64,000 bases of DNA from Icerya purchasi (lineage: Eukaryota > Arthropoda > Insecta > Hemiptera > Monophlebidae): contig CM077116.1 of assembly GCA_039619475.1 (NCBI GenBank), positions 179,271,863-179,335,862 of the forward strand. Direction: 5' to 3'. Below, piece after piece: positions 11,747-24,500 of this stretch. How positions within the stretch are numbered: the first letter of the stretch is position 1; the number at the start of each line of letters is the position of its first letter. The translations under genes and the position numbers were made by a program. The notes below the pieces were generated by a model that saw only the letters and a program-made list of their open reading frames with translations, ran no database searches and was not told the DNA's origin.

Positions 11747-12250
11747 GGTCCATGTGGTATGTGTAATTGCCCCGAAATTATTACAGCACATGGATCAGTG
11801 CAAGATTAGAAGCATTTTTACAGGTTAGTTGCTCTAATATGGTGTAGCATATTCTGGACCTATTTTGGTTCGTTTGACAACGTAGCGTAAGTTGGAGATG
11901 CCTGCAAGCGGGCAATGTTCCAGGATGCATTCAGCAGTTGGTGAAATGGAGGAATTGCATATGGAACAGGCAAAGGGAGGAGATGTTCCTTCCAGCAAAT
12001 AGTTGTGGGATATTGTTGTATGCCTTATGCGGAGTCTCGTCAATGCTGAAAACTCTCTGCAGGACATGGATATCGGTGGGCACCAAGGCTCAGTGCTCAC
12101 CTTGATGGATCGCAGTCATGATGTGTGAGCCGACCACATAGTTTCCCATGTCTCTGCCTTATGTTGCTGAAAAAAGGGTGGCCCCAGCTGAGGAAGAGGG
12201 GCGATTGCGGAACTGAGCTGGGTTTGCATAATTTATTCTCTCGTATTCGC
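11747..12250 (-). mobile_element. LINE 3' fragment (C-terminal ORF2 tail)
   Basis: The minus-strand frame 12100-11834 carries RLRIRHTTISHNYLLEG followed by CSICNSSISPTAECILEHC, the C-terminal RLRIGHT and zinc-binding block of R1/Jockey/I-type ORF2. Upstream frame pieces (to about 12250) continue the same tail, with one stop. The 3' side runs into the (TA)n tract holding the mariner hairpin and then a T-run at 11162-11177. It resembles the insertion at 46415-46774 in motif and spacing. Confidence 0.7.
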
Positions 12251-12627
12251 TGCTTTATTAATACGATTGATCGGAGTATGTCGCGCTCGAGTTTAAACGT
12301 TACAATCTCAATTGATAATATTTTGGTTTTTAAAACTTTCTCCTCCTACGAGAAACTTTTCTTGCGCCTTTTCCACTGTGGCACACCAGTGCTTTCTCTA
12401 GTTTTTCCTATCCACTCTTGAATTTCGTTCTGGTTTATTCGACTTACCTTTCCCGATTTTAAATCGTTAAAATTTATTTACCTTTTTCTCTTTATCTACT
12501 CATCTTATTTCTTTTAATGCAAATTTCTTTTACTTATTATTGTTCTTCCCCTTCGTTGATTCCGTCACTTCTATTAAAAATCCAGTAAAAAGTTCATTAG
12601 ATGTTCATAAGATGTTGTTCTATTTCC
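12251..12627. other. Non-coding spacer
   Basis: AT-rich with no recognisable coding content. It ends at the poly-T run that begins the next minus-strand LINE. Confidence 0.4.
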
Positions 12628-14600
12628 TTTTTTTTTTTTTTTTTTTTTTTTTGGGTTAATGAAGTGAAACTTTTTATTAGACACCACGAGTTTTCCGATA
12701 GAGAGAGTAAACTCGTCAAGCTAACAAAATCTGCTAAACTGCTTGTTAAGTTACTTGTGTCCTTTTCAGGGTAGACAGAAAAAAGTATACAAAAAAATTA
12801 AATCAAATGTTTACTAGCATAGGTAAAAAAAATATTACTATTTTATTATAGATAATGAAATTTGAATAAAACGTTTACTATGGTAAATATATATTCTAGT
12901 GCTTTGATGCTGTTTTTTTTTCAAGATACTTAAATTCATTAACATCTAAAGTAGCATTTGTTTCTTATTATAGTCGTCATAAGCCAAAATTATTTCTATT
13001 TTCAAATAAAAATTACAGTGAAGATAAAGATAATGAAATTTGTAGTACCTATTTTTAATTATGTCAATGAGTCTTGCATGCACCAATGTAACAACAAAAT
13101 ATGTAATAATAAATATGTACAAGCAAGACTTCTTTAGTGTTTGATTAAATTTTTTTTGTTTCCTCGTTAACTATTTTTGCATTCTATGAAAGGTTTCACT
13201 TCTAACGCTGTTATTTTTCGACTGACGTACATTTTTTTCTGTGTATATACTTTATTAATTACCTAAAAACATTTGATATTATTCATCCAATATTTTATTT
13301 CCTTCCGGAAAAAATGAAAAAATAATTTAAACTTTTCTTTAACTATTTCTGTAATTGTCACGCGATAGCTGAAGTTTAAATAGATAATCCTTAAAACTAC
13401 CATCTCCAGTTAGAAATTACTTGTTATCGAAATTGGGAACAAAAATGACATTATCGAACCTTATAACTGACTAACCTTTTATTTGAGTTTTGTCACATTA
13501 CGGTAAATTGTTCATTATAAAAATAATTCATTTTAATTTTATTTGCCATCGCATTGTATAAATAAAAATTACTATTCTCATATTTAATGTGTCTTTTGAT
13601 GTCAAATTCTAACGGTTGTATTTCCCTTAGTGCTGTCGCTGACAGAAAACTTGTTTCATATGCCTTGCACATTCTTATGGCTATTAGTCTTTGATAACTG
13701 TGTAACATATTTACAAATTTCTTATAACATACCCTTATATAGCACAATATTTAATGTTTCAAAAAATTATATACATTCATACAAAAATTAAAACTTTCTT
13801 GTAATTTACTATTGCTTTATTATGATTTATTGAAAATTAGTAAAAATTTATGCAGTTTATTCTTAGCATATACGAAATGGTTGTGAAATTTTAAATTACT
13901 ATCAGTGATAACCCCTAAATATTTTATTTGCTGAACTTGTTTTGAATTTATATTATATATTATTAAGCTTCGTTATTTCAGATCTCCTACTACATAGCGA
14001 ATATTTAAGCTTAGATTCATTAATAGATTAAAAGCGAATGGAAAATTTTTAATTTCTGTAACAACTCTGACAATTTTATTTTCTAAATATAATTTAGATT
14101 TATCAGCTATAATTATTATTAAGTTATCTACGTAACTTGCAATATTTATGTGATTGGGAAAAATAATTTTGTACATTTCCATAAGAATGGTGATATTAAT
14201 CCATTTGCGAGATTCTTAATTACCGTGCAATTATTTATTTTTATATATACTTTTCTATTAATAAAATGTCACTAAAATAATCATTCGATATAGTGAATAG
14301 ATTGTGAGCTAGATTTAATTTTTCTCTTAACTGATTAACAATTTATTTAAATTTACATTATGCTTTTGTAATATCTAATAAATAGCTTTACTATGAAACC
14401 ATTTTCTTTGTGCCATTTTAGTGTACGTATTCCTTTACTAACTTGTTCTGTTGATCTGTTTCGAATTGAACCATATTGTTTTTTTGTGAACAATGTTATA
14501 CTCCATATGAAACTGCGGTAATTTTAGTAAAATAGTTTTCTCATATACTTTACTTAAATATAATAATACAGCTCTACTGCCCGGTATAATTCGGTTTGTC
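12628..14600 (-). mobile_element. Heavily decayed LINE with poly(A) tail
   Basis: The T25 run at 12628-12652 is the poly(A) tail of a minus-strand insertion. Reading upstream, coding scraps are MLHSYQRLIAIRMCKAY (about 13720-13660, the thumb region of R1-like LINEs), SYVDNLIIIIA (about 14140, the catalytic YADD degraded to YVDN), KQYGSIRNRSTEQ (about 14470) and a YRP-like scrap near 14580. Order and spacing fit a single ORF2 with many frame breaks. The 5' side ends against the 3' end of the family C copy at 14601. R1-like placement is inferred from the thumb motif. Confidence 0.65.
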
Positions 14601-15447
14601 AAATTTCAAATTCAAATTATATATTTATTTATAGACGCTCGACTTCTAGGTCATTTGCGTCTCCTATACATTACAATTCAAAACGGAAAGTTATATCTTT
14701 TACAAAATTACACACCATAGAAATCAAATCAAATCAAAAAAGAAAAAAATAATAATAATTACAAATAATTCTTCAATACGTAAACTAAAAATCATATCTT
14801 CTAGAATAGAGGTTTATAGCTTTTAAGAATCTAAACGTATTTTGGATTGCAGCTTCATCATTACCAAGCACCTCTTCCATAGTAATTCTTTACATCCGTG
14901 CGGATGAGAAAGCTTTCTCACGCTCCTTGTTCAGTTTTGGACATGCGGAGATAACATGGTCAACGGACAGACTTTGAATACCACAAAACACACATGATGG
15001 TGGACGGTCAGTTTGCAGTAAATGTCCGTGTGTTAGTTTTGCGTGGCTGATGCGGATTCTGCTTAATACAATTTCTTCTTGCCTGTTTACACGGTGTTCC
15101 CAATGTTCTAGTACAACTTTAATTTGCTGTAACTTGTTATTCGATTGGTTTCTACCATATGTGTTTTGAGCGGCGTCCTTGATTGCGGTCATTAACTGTT
15201 TTTTTGCATTTAATAAGTCTTTTTCGTGTGCTGTTGAAGTCCGTATAATATTATCCCAGGGCGGATTTGTAGGTTCGGATGAAGTGGCGTAAGTCGATTT
15301 ATGTGTAGGTAATTGAGGTAGTCAATACACCTAACTCCGAACGGTTTGTTTCTATCGCGACAGATCTTGTGTAGATTTGAATGGAACGTTTTGTAGTAAT
15401 TTATATGACACCTGTTGCCGCTGAGTTTCGCATAATATATCAATGCT

Positions 15448-15454
15448 AATAACA
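15448..15454. repeat. Target-site duplication, left copy (AATAACA)
   Basis: Seven bases repeated exactly at 15997-16003, bracketing the RTE-like fragment. Confidence 0.7.
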
Positions 15455-15996
15455 AGAAACCGACTAAAACATTGAAATTAGAACCAGAATAGAGAAAGCG
15501 AGAACAAAATTCCTCACAATGAAAAATTTGTTCACACGAAAAGACATTAGCCTACGGTTACGCATGAGGCTGGTTAGATGTTACGTATTCACAATATTGC
15601 TATATGGAGTTGAAAGCTGGACACTTACAATGGTATTGGAGAAAAGAATCCAGGCCTTCGAGATGTTTATATACCGTCGCATATTAAAAATCCCATGGAC
15701 AGACCGCATTACAAACCGGGAAGTCTTAGCCAGAATGTCAAAGGAAAGAGAATTATTGCTGACTATCCAAGAACGTAAACTAAATTACCACGGCCACATT
15801 CATCGTAATGAAAAATACCGCTCGCTTTGCCGGCAAAAGAAGCGCAGGCAGAAAGAAGCTGCAGTGAGGAGCAGATTTACTCCGATGGTGCCGATGTTCA
15901 CAAGTAGATTTACGCAATACTGCCATTGATAAAGTGCGGATGGCGCCTACTGATCGCCAAACTTCGGTCGGAGACGGCCTAAGCAAGAAGAAGAAG
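15455..15996 (+). mobile_element. RTE-like LINE 3' fragment inserted in family C
   Basis: Plus-strand frame (about 15487-15929) of the C-terminal part of an RTE/BovB-type ORF2: LLYGVESWTLTMVLEKRIQ, then YRRILKIPWTDRITNREVL and a LNYHGHIHRN block. Downstream, DKVRMAP precedes the 3' end, which closes in an (AAG)n microsatellite, as is usual for this group. It is 5'-truncated. It is flanked by AATAACA on both sides, and removing it restores the continuous reading frame of the family C copy. It is therefore the younger insertion. Confidence 0.8.
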
Positions 15997-16003
15997 AATA
16001 ACA
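15997..16003. repeat. Target-site duplication, right copy (AATAACA)
   Basis: Matches 15448-15454 and directly follows the (AAG)n tail of the inserted LINE fragment. Confidence 0.7.
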
Positions 16004-16850
16004 TTCACCGGCGTTTAAGTGACATCATGTTTGTTTCCACATGCAAACTACTAACTGAACTGGTACAGAACGTCCCGCTGCTTATTCTGAGTGCGTTATT
16101 CTGAATTGCATTCAGTGTACTTTCCGCCGCTGTGGCATAATCGTAGCGTAGTCCATTATCGATCTGACATGAGTTCCGTACAGTCGTAAGTTCCTGTCAG
16201 ATCCCCACGATTTACCATGCAGCATTTTTAGCAGATTAAGAGCTTTTGTGCATGTCAATTTCGGGTTTTACTTTTTCACCAGTTATGTGTATTCTACTTT
16301 TTCTCTAACTGCAGCGGAAACCGGTTCAATTTAAAGAGCTTGTTGATTAAAACTTTTAAACCTTTTTCTGTTCGTTGCGAAATATTTTTAGAAATATAAA
16401 GTCGAAATATTTTATCCATTAGCTGTGGTGTTGTTTAAATCTTTAATAATTTAATCTATTTCTTCGTTGGTTATTGAATGTCCACGTTGAGCGCGTGCTT
16501 TTATAGTTCGGTGTAAAACTGTTGTTCGTGATATACATATAATATGTTAGTCAACTGGTAGCTTTTTGCTGATCTGATATATGTTTGTTATTTAAAGTGG
16601 GTCTATTTTCTTCTGTTTCTTAATATTTAATATTTTAAACCGTATGGCTTCGTATCTCCAATTTACCAATTTTTCTTGTTTAATTGGATAATTTACTTTG
16701 TATTTTATATATGATCTCTATTTTCTCATTCTTCGATGTTTTAAATACTCGTAGTTTATTTTTTGCGTATTTCTTACAGTTCGGTTTGCCATTCTAGCAA
16801 TACACGAGTCGATTGGAAACAATATTATAACACTCTTTGATAATATTGTT

Positions 16851-17994
16851 AAATTGCATGAATTCATCCATTTATCAATTATTGTGTTATATTCTTGTTA
16901 ATCATATTTGTACGTTCATTTATATATTGATTTTCATTAAATTTCCGTTTAACATTTTAAAATAGGTATTTTTTGAGCGAAACAGTAATTCCAGCTATCA
17001 TATTCTGCTTCAATTTATGATCGGAATAACTTCTTTCCATCGTTTACTGTCCGATTTCGGATTTATAGACCTTAATGTATTTCAGGGTAATCATATTTAA
17101 TCGGTGATTACAGTTATGATGTTTCTACTATTCTTTTAGAGTGACATTCTGTTTCGATGTTTCTCTCAACCTCTCTCCTTAGACATAATCAGTTTCTAAC
17201 ATTGTTAACATTTCCATTCATTCTTATATTATCCCTCTTTCTTAATTTTTCGTTCTATTACGCAATCTCTTAGCATCGATAGTTATTCGAACGCCTTTTC
17301 AATCTTGTTTTTTTTTCTATTTTTATTTTGTCGGTTTGTTAACTATGAACATTTATTAGCGCAAGAAGAAGTTTCCTATACTTTCGATACGCGACAGCGC
17401 GATCGAACTAGGTCCTACCCGAACAAAACACCGCACTGTTGCCAGTTACACTATGGCGGCTTTGTGCGGGGTTACATATTCCGAAATAAGTTCCACTCCT
17501 GAGAACTTTACCGTCTCTTTGACAACTATTCTATTTAAGAAATTAATCTTTAGCTGCCTCGATTTGACCTTTCCTTCACCCACCGTCGGTCCTAATTACA
17601 ACTGAAGGGCTACCCGTGTGCCTATGCAATAGCCGTCTCTCCTTATAATTATTTTCCACATTCAATCATGCCCGTCTTCTCACCACCTTTCATCATTTAA
17701 TCATAGTAGTAAAGGGTCTCATTCTTTTTGGTAGGGTAGGAAGAGGGGAATGTAACGATGAACTTGGCCGCGGTTGGGCTAATTTTAAGCCCGTTCGTAT
17801 CCTTACAGCAAATTGGACTTTGTTCGTTTTTCACATTAATTTTTAGCTTCCTAATATTTAATCTAGCTCTGATTATAACCAATTTATAATCCCGTTCTGC
17901 AATTTGCCGCCGTTTGTACTCTTACTGCTTTCTCTCCTTCTTGTCTCACCCTTTGTCTTCCAATCGTTATGAACCATCTTCCTCATTAATGCGC
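16851..17994. other. About 1.1 kb without recognisable genes
   Basis: AT-rich sequence with short unconvincing frames. A patch at 17345-17480 has a more balanced composition but no motif that I recognise. Confidence 0.4.
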
Positions 17995-19335
17995 TGGTAG
18001 AAGGACAGACGACCATTTAGGAAGACACCGAGATAACAGAAGCAATCTTTGAGAGGGATGAGTGTAAAGTTTAAGGATACAACAGCACTTGCTGAATTGT
18101 AAGTAAGACGGGAAAATGCACTTCAGGTAAACTTTGAAGGAGAAATAGAAAAGTGAAGCAAAGAAAAAGATTGTTCCAAAATAGCCAAAGACAAATTAAC
18201 TTTCTTATTCGCATCTTCAATAATATGAGAGAAAGAGAAGAGCAAAATATCATCGGCAGAGAACAAAGAGCAGGAATCCACAGAGAGAGAAGCAACTGAG
18301 ATAGTAGAAATATTGAAGAGAGTAGGATTGAGGCAAGAACCTTGAGGAAACTCGTGAAAGATAACTCCAGAGAGGCTTGGAGAAACGGAGAAAAGAAATG
18401 TGTGTATCGGTTCTGCATGAGATTGATAATGCCAGTAATGAATTTCCTGGGAATATCAAAAGCTACCATACTATCTCGGAAAGTAGAAAGATGAACATTA
18501 TCATGTACTATTTATCGATAAAAGATTTACATATAATATGGGAGACAAAAAGAATGACATAATCAGCAGACCCTAAACCAGGACGAAATATTAGGAGGAA
18601 AAATATTATTATGATCCAGCTTCCGGAGAAAACGCTTGTTGAGCATACTCTCAAATAATTTCCGAAGACAAGAAGCCAATGAAGTAGGACGTGAAGAGGA
18701 ATTTTTCTTAGAGACAGAGACAATAAGCACCTTTGAAAAGAAAGGAGTTGAATATACTGAAGAGACTTTGAACGGATAGGTCAGATAAATTCTTAAGTAC
18801 GAGGATGGGTATGCCATTAAAACCAGGAATGGGATGATTCTTTTCGATATGGAAAGAGGAAGTAAGGAAATGGTAAGAAGAGCCTCTGGAAAGGGACAAT
18901 AAATTAAATTCATCAACACCAGGAACATAAGCGACAGCATCAATAAAAGACAACAGTCTATCGACAAAGATGGTTATAAATGGAATAAGTGTTGTGACCT
19001 TTTTCCAAATATGGGCCAGTGGGGGTGATTCTTGTGAAGGAAGAGAAAAAGTTTTTCCAACAGAGCTTCTTTGAAGACTTCAAAATAAACCTCACTCTAA
19101 CATTGGTCTCTGTTTCTGAGCCAGACAGTTTTGAAGAGTGGGATTAGAATGAAATACCCTAAATGCAACACGACTACGATCGAATGCAAAGTTACATTCC
19201 TCGTTCGACCAGAGGGAAGAGGATGCCTTACGACGATTAGGTACGGGAGAATGAAAAATGAGAGAGCACTAGTAATAGAATTTAGGAATTACTTCTATTG
19301 AGTAATAGTATCAGAAACATGAAAAGGAGTAGGGC
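17995..19335 (-). mobile_element. LINE family A fragment (endonuclease end to RT)
   Basis: Minus-strand nucleotide and protein similarity to the copy at 52228-57979. In order it has the post-endonuclease linker (about 19260-19000), a block corresponding to GIDKISFLVLKNLSN (about 18920-18780), RPTSLASCLRKLFESMLN (about 18690-18640), a YADD region read as SADDILLFS (about 18260), and the thumb near 18100. Several frameshifts are present. Both ends are truncated and there is no tail. It is the second-longest family A piece fully inside the window. Confidence 0.8.
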
Positions 19336-21780
19336 GCGCAGAATCAATTAAGGAACGGAAATCACCGATAGTTACTTCTGTTGATTGAAATCTTTTTGTT
19401 TCCCATATATCTATAAATCCTCCACCCAAAAAAAAACATTACCCTTTCCTCTTTGTCGCCTTTATTAATATTCATCTGCTAAATCTGAAAATTTACAGCG
19501 ACAACAATTAATATTCCGGTCAAATTCACTTCTCTCATTATTAGTCTTATAATGACAATTCAAATTTCTTCACCGCTTCCCCAAGCTTTCCTTTTGCGGG
19601 ATCTTACTCTTTGTCCCTATAATCGCAGTTCAGTTAACCTATCCCTAAATCTAAGATTATCTTTTGTCGTAATTGCTTTTGCTATCGCGGTATTTTCCTT
19701 AATAGAGAGTTTAACCTTTTCCGGACAATTTTTAACTACCAAAAAACCAACCTCGTTAAAATCATTACTACCAACTGAACGAGGAAGCGTTTCTTTTATT
19801 CTAGTTTCCCTGATCACTGTTCCTTCCAAATTTTGATTATTATGTTTCCACCCATGGTTGATCTAAATAATTTTAAAAATCGGATATAGTCTGGAATTCT
19901 ATCCTGAGACTTTCAGTGCTCCTAACTCCTCTTTTAATAATCCTTGCCTAATCTAATATATGTCTTCGCTTTTTTTAGTTTTCTTAGAGTCTGATTTAGG
20001 CTGTTCACTTTTTCTACCATTCATTTCTTTAAGACTTATCCCATCTTTTTACGGTCAAAAAAGCGCTACCAGCTTTCTCCTCTATCTATTTTCCCTATTG
20101 TTTGAAATGCAAAATTATCTGTAATTTTTTGCATGATTTCAAATGCGTTTTTTTTTCACGAATATTTTTTTTTCTCTATTTTTGATAAAAAGTTTCGGCT
20201 TCCTATATTGTGCCTCTTATATCTCTTGTCTTTTCCTTTCCAGTCCGTTATTTTTGCTACAATTTCGAATTAAGATTCAATCGATTATCCCTTCTATCTT
20301 TTCCGAGCGAAAATCCACAACTGAAAAATATCCTACGATGTTTCTCGATTTCAGGAAAAACATCAAGTACGGATATGTCTTTGAGCCTGACAGTAACATT
20401 AGTTCTTCGACTTAGTTTCGATGTTTTTATGTGACGCGAAGAGAATTCTCGCGTTGGCGTTAAAGTTTGAATATTTTGAATTTCTCTTAATTAAATGGCG
20501 CATTCATCATCGACGCGAAGTAACATTTCCTTTTTCAGGCATTTGACATGACACTTATTCAAGTGTAGCATATGGAACAGCGCAATTCCATAATTTTCAT
20601 AAAGCATTCGGTGGTTTTAACTCTTACGTCATTTGATATCTTCATTTATGGTTTACATAGTAATTTATACAATACGAATTTCAAGATTTACCCGAAATTC
20701 CTGATATTCCCGTGCCGCGATATTATGACGTAAAATAATTCTTGACTACGGTCGAAAAAAACAATATCCACATTAAAAAGTATTATATTGAAACTAACGA
20801 TAACGCAAATTACGGAAATTTATTTACGGTTCAAACATAAATTCGCTTTAACAGCGCCATGTTTGTAGCAATACTGTTGCATATTCATGATGGCATAAGA
20901 AAAGTTCGGAAGTCAACCGTGTTGGTTATACTTTGTGTCTGAGAGATTTGAAATGCAAAACGGAAATAAAAAAAAAAAGAAGAAAAGAAAAAACAAAAAT
21001 GGTTCAATAAACGGAGGGCGTCCCTGAAGACGAATAAAAAATAGGAAATTCCTTATATTTTCACAAGTAACTGCGGGGCAGTTGCTTAATAAACACACGA
21101 TAGAGCGTTTGCAAAGGCCTAAATGAGAATCAACAACGCGGCTCGATATACTTCGGACACAGTCTGGAAAGAAGAACTGTCAACGGTTCTACTATACACG
21201 TACGATTCCTGGAATGAACCCGGTTAACGGTGCAGACTTAATATCCTGGTTGAACAAGTTACTGAGTGAACTCCGATACAATACGTGAATTTTATTGATC
21301 GATATGTGAATAATAGTTTTGGGAATTCTTTCGGCCGTGACGAGTTATTTGTAAACAAAGAGTCAAACTTCGGAAAATTTTATTCACGGAGAACAGATGT
21401 TTTTTTTCATTAATATGATTTATGATAATGTTTTTAATGGTTTTAATCGTACGAACGTGCATTTTCATATTTATTCAGCTGAACTGGAGCGATATTTAGT
21501 TAATTATACCAGTTGAAACAAAAGTAGCAAAGTTATTTACAAAAGAAGAATAAATTCAATAGCCAGATGTTAATATCGGTATGATGAACCACATAAAAGT
21601 CTTCGGTAATACTTAATTCGTAGTATATAATATTTCGCGAAAAGCCGTGACGTTTGCGAAAGTGTTATTCTATCTTTGACGAAAAGGTCCATTGAGAAAA
21701 ATTTTAAACATTCCGTTGAATTATTGGTTTACGTCGGGTACGTATAGAAGTTTGAAATTATTTTAATACAGTTTAGCGCG
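19336..21780. other. About 2.4 kb, mostly non-coding
   Basis: The minus-strand frame at 19829-19617 starts MEGTVIRETRIKETLPRSVG and is rich in Lys, Arg and Glu. Its style recalls LINE ORF1 coiled-coil/RRM proteins, and neighbouring minus-strand frames up to about 20400 have the same composition. The match is too weak to call. The remainder to 21780 shows no feature beyond A-rich runs at 20967-20998. Confidence 0.3.
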
Positions 21781-23315
21781 TAAGTTCCATCTCTACAATG
21801 TATATTGCATCCGCTCGATGAGTTTACAGAAAAAATAAGGGTAAATTTTGAAGAAGGGAAGAAGGTACTGCTGATAACATTCATAGATCTGACTAGAACA
21901 TTCGAAACGATTGACCATAAAATACTTATAAATAAATTAGAGCAGATAGGAATCATAGTGTTAAATAGTGGTTCCAAAACTACCTAAACCAAAACATGTA
22001 CAAATGTATTAAATACACAGAGTGAAAAAGAAAAGTTGAATGTAGGAGTTCCTTAAGTTAGCGCCAATACTGTGTATTGTATATACAAACGGTTTATACA
22101 AGGAACTAAAAAATACAGCGATATATACTCGTTCGAGGATGATATAGCAACAGTTACAGCACATAAAGATATTAAGGAGGCAGAAATGAAAATGCAAAAA
22201 GATCTAATCACAATAAGTAAATAGGCACACGATAAAAATCTAAGAATTAATGTATCGAAAACTAAGGCAATGGTACTATGTATGAAAAAGGATAGGCATG
22301 ATGTATATTGTCCAAATGTAATAATGCACTCAAACGAATGTGTACGCGCGTGGGACAAAAGAAATGAATGTGAGAAGATAAACTGCATAGAAGTGTTGAC
22401 CCAATATAAATATTTTGGGGTAATGGTGGACCAACAATTAAGGTGGGACGGACATACAGAATACATTGCAAAGAAAATTAGGGCAACATTACCAGCATTA
22501 TACACTTTAACGAAATATTCAACAAATAAAAAGTTAAAAATGGTGTATCATGCGCTAGTGGAATCAAGAATCAGATATGGAATTCAGCCATGGGGAATGG
22601 CTAGGAAAACATACGTGGGGAAAATAAGTAAATTGCAAATAAAATGCTTGAAATTAATATCAGATCAAAAATACGAGACCGAAAGTGAAATAATACAAAA
22701 CGAAAACGTACTGAGGCTTAAAGGAATGTACTTATTCATAAAGAGATATGGGAATACATAATGACAAATAAGGAAATAGAATTGGAAGAAAGAAGAAAAA
22801 TAGAACACGGGCTGAGGGAAAACTTTTTATACAAACTGCCGTTAGCTGAAACAGAGATAAGGGAGCAAACAGATAAATGCGTTATAACGCAATTGTTAAA
22901 TAAAATGCCTAAAGAAATAATAGAGGAGGAAAAAATTGGGGTAAAAAAAAAAAGGAAAATAAAGGATGGTTACAGAAAGAGGGAAATATAGGAACAATAA
23001 TAAGCATTAAATAAGAGAAGAGGGTACGAAAATAGTGATAAAAAAAAGTGAAAAAAAGGGGAAGGAAAAGGGACGGAATAAAATAAATAATTAAAAAAAT
23101 AAATAAATAAAATAAAATAGATTAGTTATGCTAAGTTAGAAGTAAGGTAAAATAGGATAAATTTGTAATGAAATGATTTCCGCGGCAATACGATTGTATA
23201 GTATATAAGTAGTATAGTGTAGATATATTTAGATGTAAGAAAACTCGTCGACAAGCGTCCAGCTTGACCAGGAAATGTGTAAATATTAATAAACATATAT
23301 ATTTTCAAAAAAAAA
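21781..23315 (+). mobile_element. CR1-like LINE 3' half with poly(A)
   Basis: The plus strand begins inside the RT at DLTRTFETIDHKILINKLE (about 21886-21945). A broken stretch follows (about 21990-22270), then an open frame 22270-22761 with YKYFGVMVDQQLRWDGH, YIAKKIRATLPALYTL and VESRIRYGIQPWG, the thumb/connection domain typical of CR1/Jockey-type RTs. A further frame (22761-22991, LLNKMPKEIIEEEK) is the C-terminus. About 320 nt of 3' UTR ends in AATAAA-like sequence and an A9 run at 23307-23315. The endonuclease and first RT motifs are missing by 5' truncation. Confidence 0.8.
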
Positions 23316-23401
23316 GAATAACAAAGTTAAAACCGAACTGGATTTAAAGTAATATCCAATAAAATGAGCGGACGCCGATGTATTTGAAAAGCCATTTTTG
23401 A

Positions 23402-23641
23402 AAAAAGAATGGGCTAATAAACGACTTACGTGGTGCTAAAAAACAATTAGCCAAAAGGAACAACCTAGAAGATGGCTTCCCTATTTTTTATCATGAAAAA
23501 TCATCAGTGATGAGTACTCATCGCCGTTCAATTGGTGATCTTTGTCAGTTTTTTCCTTTCTGTTCTGGATTTGACTTATCAGATATCAATTATTTGCTGC
23601 CCTCAATACTTATCAAAACACCTAAAAAATTATACATGTAA
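23402..23641 (+). other. Unassigned 79-codon open frame without ATG at its start
   Basis: Open between a TGA at 23399-23401 and a TAA at 23639-23641. The translation includes ERSF-poor, mixed-composition sequence such as GFPIFYHEKSSVMSTHRRSI and GDLCQFFPFCSGFDLSDINY. It has a balanced amino-acid make-up unlike the Lys/Asn/Phe-heavy chance frames around it. No upstream ATG and no clear splice acceptor is seen. It may be an exon or a transposon scrap; I do not recognise it. Confidence 0.25.
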
Positions 23642-24291
23642 AAAAAAAAAAGATTAGGAAAAGTGTAATCAGTGTTATAAAGAAAAAAGTGCTAATTCAT
23701 ACCACCGGTAAAAAGCCAGCAATCACCGCTAAAATCAATTAAGAAATCAGCTTATGCAAATTCAGATTAGCGGTTGTAGTCAAATCTCAACGACACAGGT
23801 ATACGTAAAAATTTGACATCTTGAAAACGTTTTCTTATAATTATTTATGATGATAGCTTTCACTTTTTAATGTTATATCCTGTCATAACGTAAAATAAAT
23901 ACAAAAATATACAAGTTATAAAATTTTGTAAATATTTCAGAAATCTAATTTTAAATGAACTCCATCTTGTAGATAAGCAAATTAATAAATTAAATTTTGT
24001 TCTGAAAATTATTATCACTGTAGGGAGCGGAAATTCATATGGACCTAAAATCTTTTAAACCTCACTAAGTCGAACGTTTTGATTTAGACCCACAATTCTA
24101 ACTCCTATTAGAGTTAAACGTTATTATTTATGCCGCAGTGGGAAGCACGCATTCCCGAAATTACTTCTGCAATAGTATAAAGCATTTCGGTTGTTAATGA
24201 GCCGTTTACCCATCTATTAAAATAGGAAGACGGTGCACAAAGCCTAGATGTAATTTAATAAAGAATCTTTTAACATCTTGTTTGTTAAATA

Positions 24292-24500
24292 TAGAATATA
24301 GTAAGTTATAACAAATACAAATATAACAAACAAATTTAAAAATAAAATGATTGCTTACTTAGAAACGTTTTCGGGTATAACCCATCATTCTGATCGCATA
24401 TATTGAGTTGTGTTTTTAGCTGATGATTTCTAAGTAAACAATCGTTTTATTCTTAAATTTGTTTGTTATATTTGTATTTGTTATAACTTACTATATTCTA
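24292..24500. repeat. Inverted repeat, 74-bp arms
   Basis: Arm 1 (24292-24365) starts TAGAATATAGTAAGTTATAA. Arm 2 (24427-24500) is its complement with few mismatches. The spacer is 61 bp. The structure fits a small foldback MITE or one arm pair of a longer element. No target duplication is visible. A second short inverted motif, CTAGGTGGA ... TCCACCTAG, spans the right edge (24499-24552). Confidence 0.7.

Larger units (their letters stand above)
14601..16850 (-). mobile_element. LINE family C copy, interrupted by another LINE
   Basis: Second copy of the element at 851-3810, sharing the tail (CGAGCG followed by ATAAATAAATATAT) and protein blocks. On the minus strand from the 5' side come a weak RT N-terminal scrap (about 16480-16430), LLKMLHGKSWGSDRNLRLYG (about 16250-16190), IQNNALRISSGTFCTSSVSS (about 16105-16045) and SLHVETNMMS. 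After the inserted RTE-like piece the same frame resumes with LALIYYAKLSGNRC, KPFGVRCIDY, RIRISHAKLTH and CVFCGIQSLSVDHVISAC. A stop lies next to the insertion site. The 5' limit is approximate. Confidence 0.75.

Noticed and set aside
19617..19829. LINE ORF1 gene
   Set aside because: Composition is suggestive, but no zinc knuckle or RNA-recognition motif and no adjoining ORF2 support it; kept only as a note.
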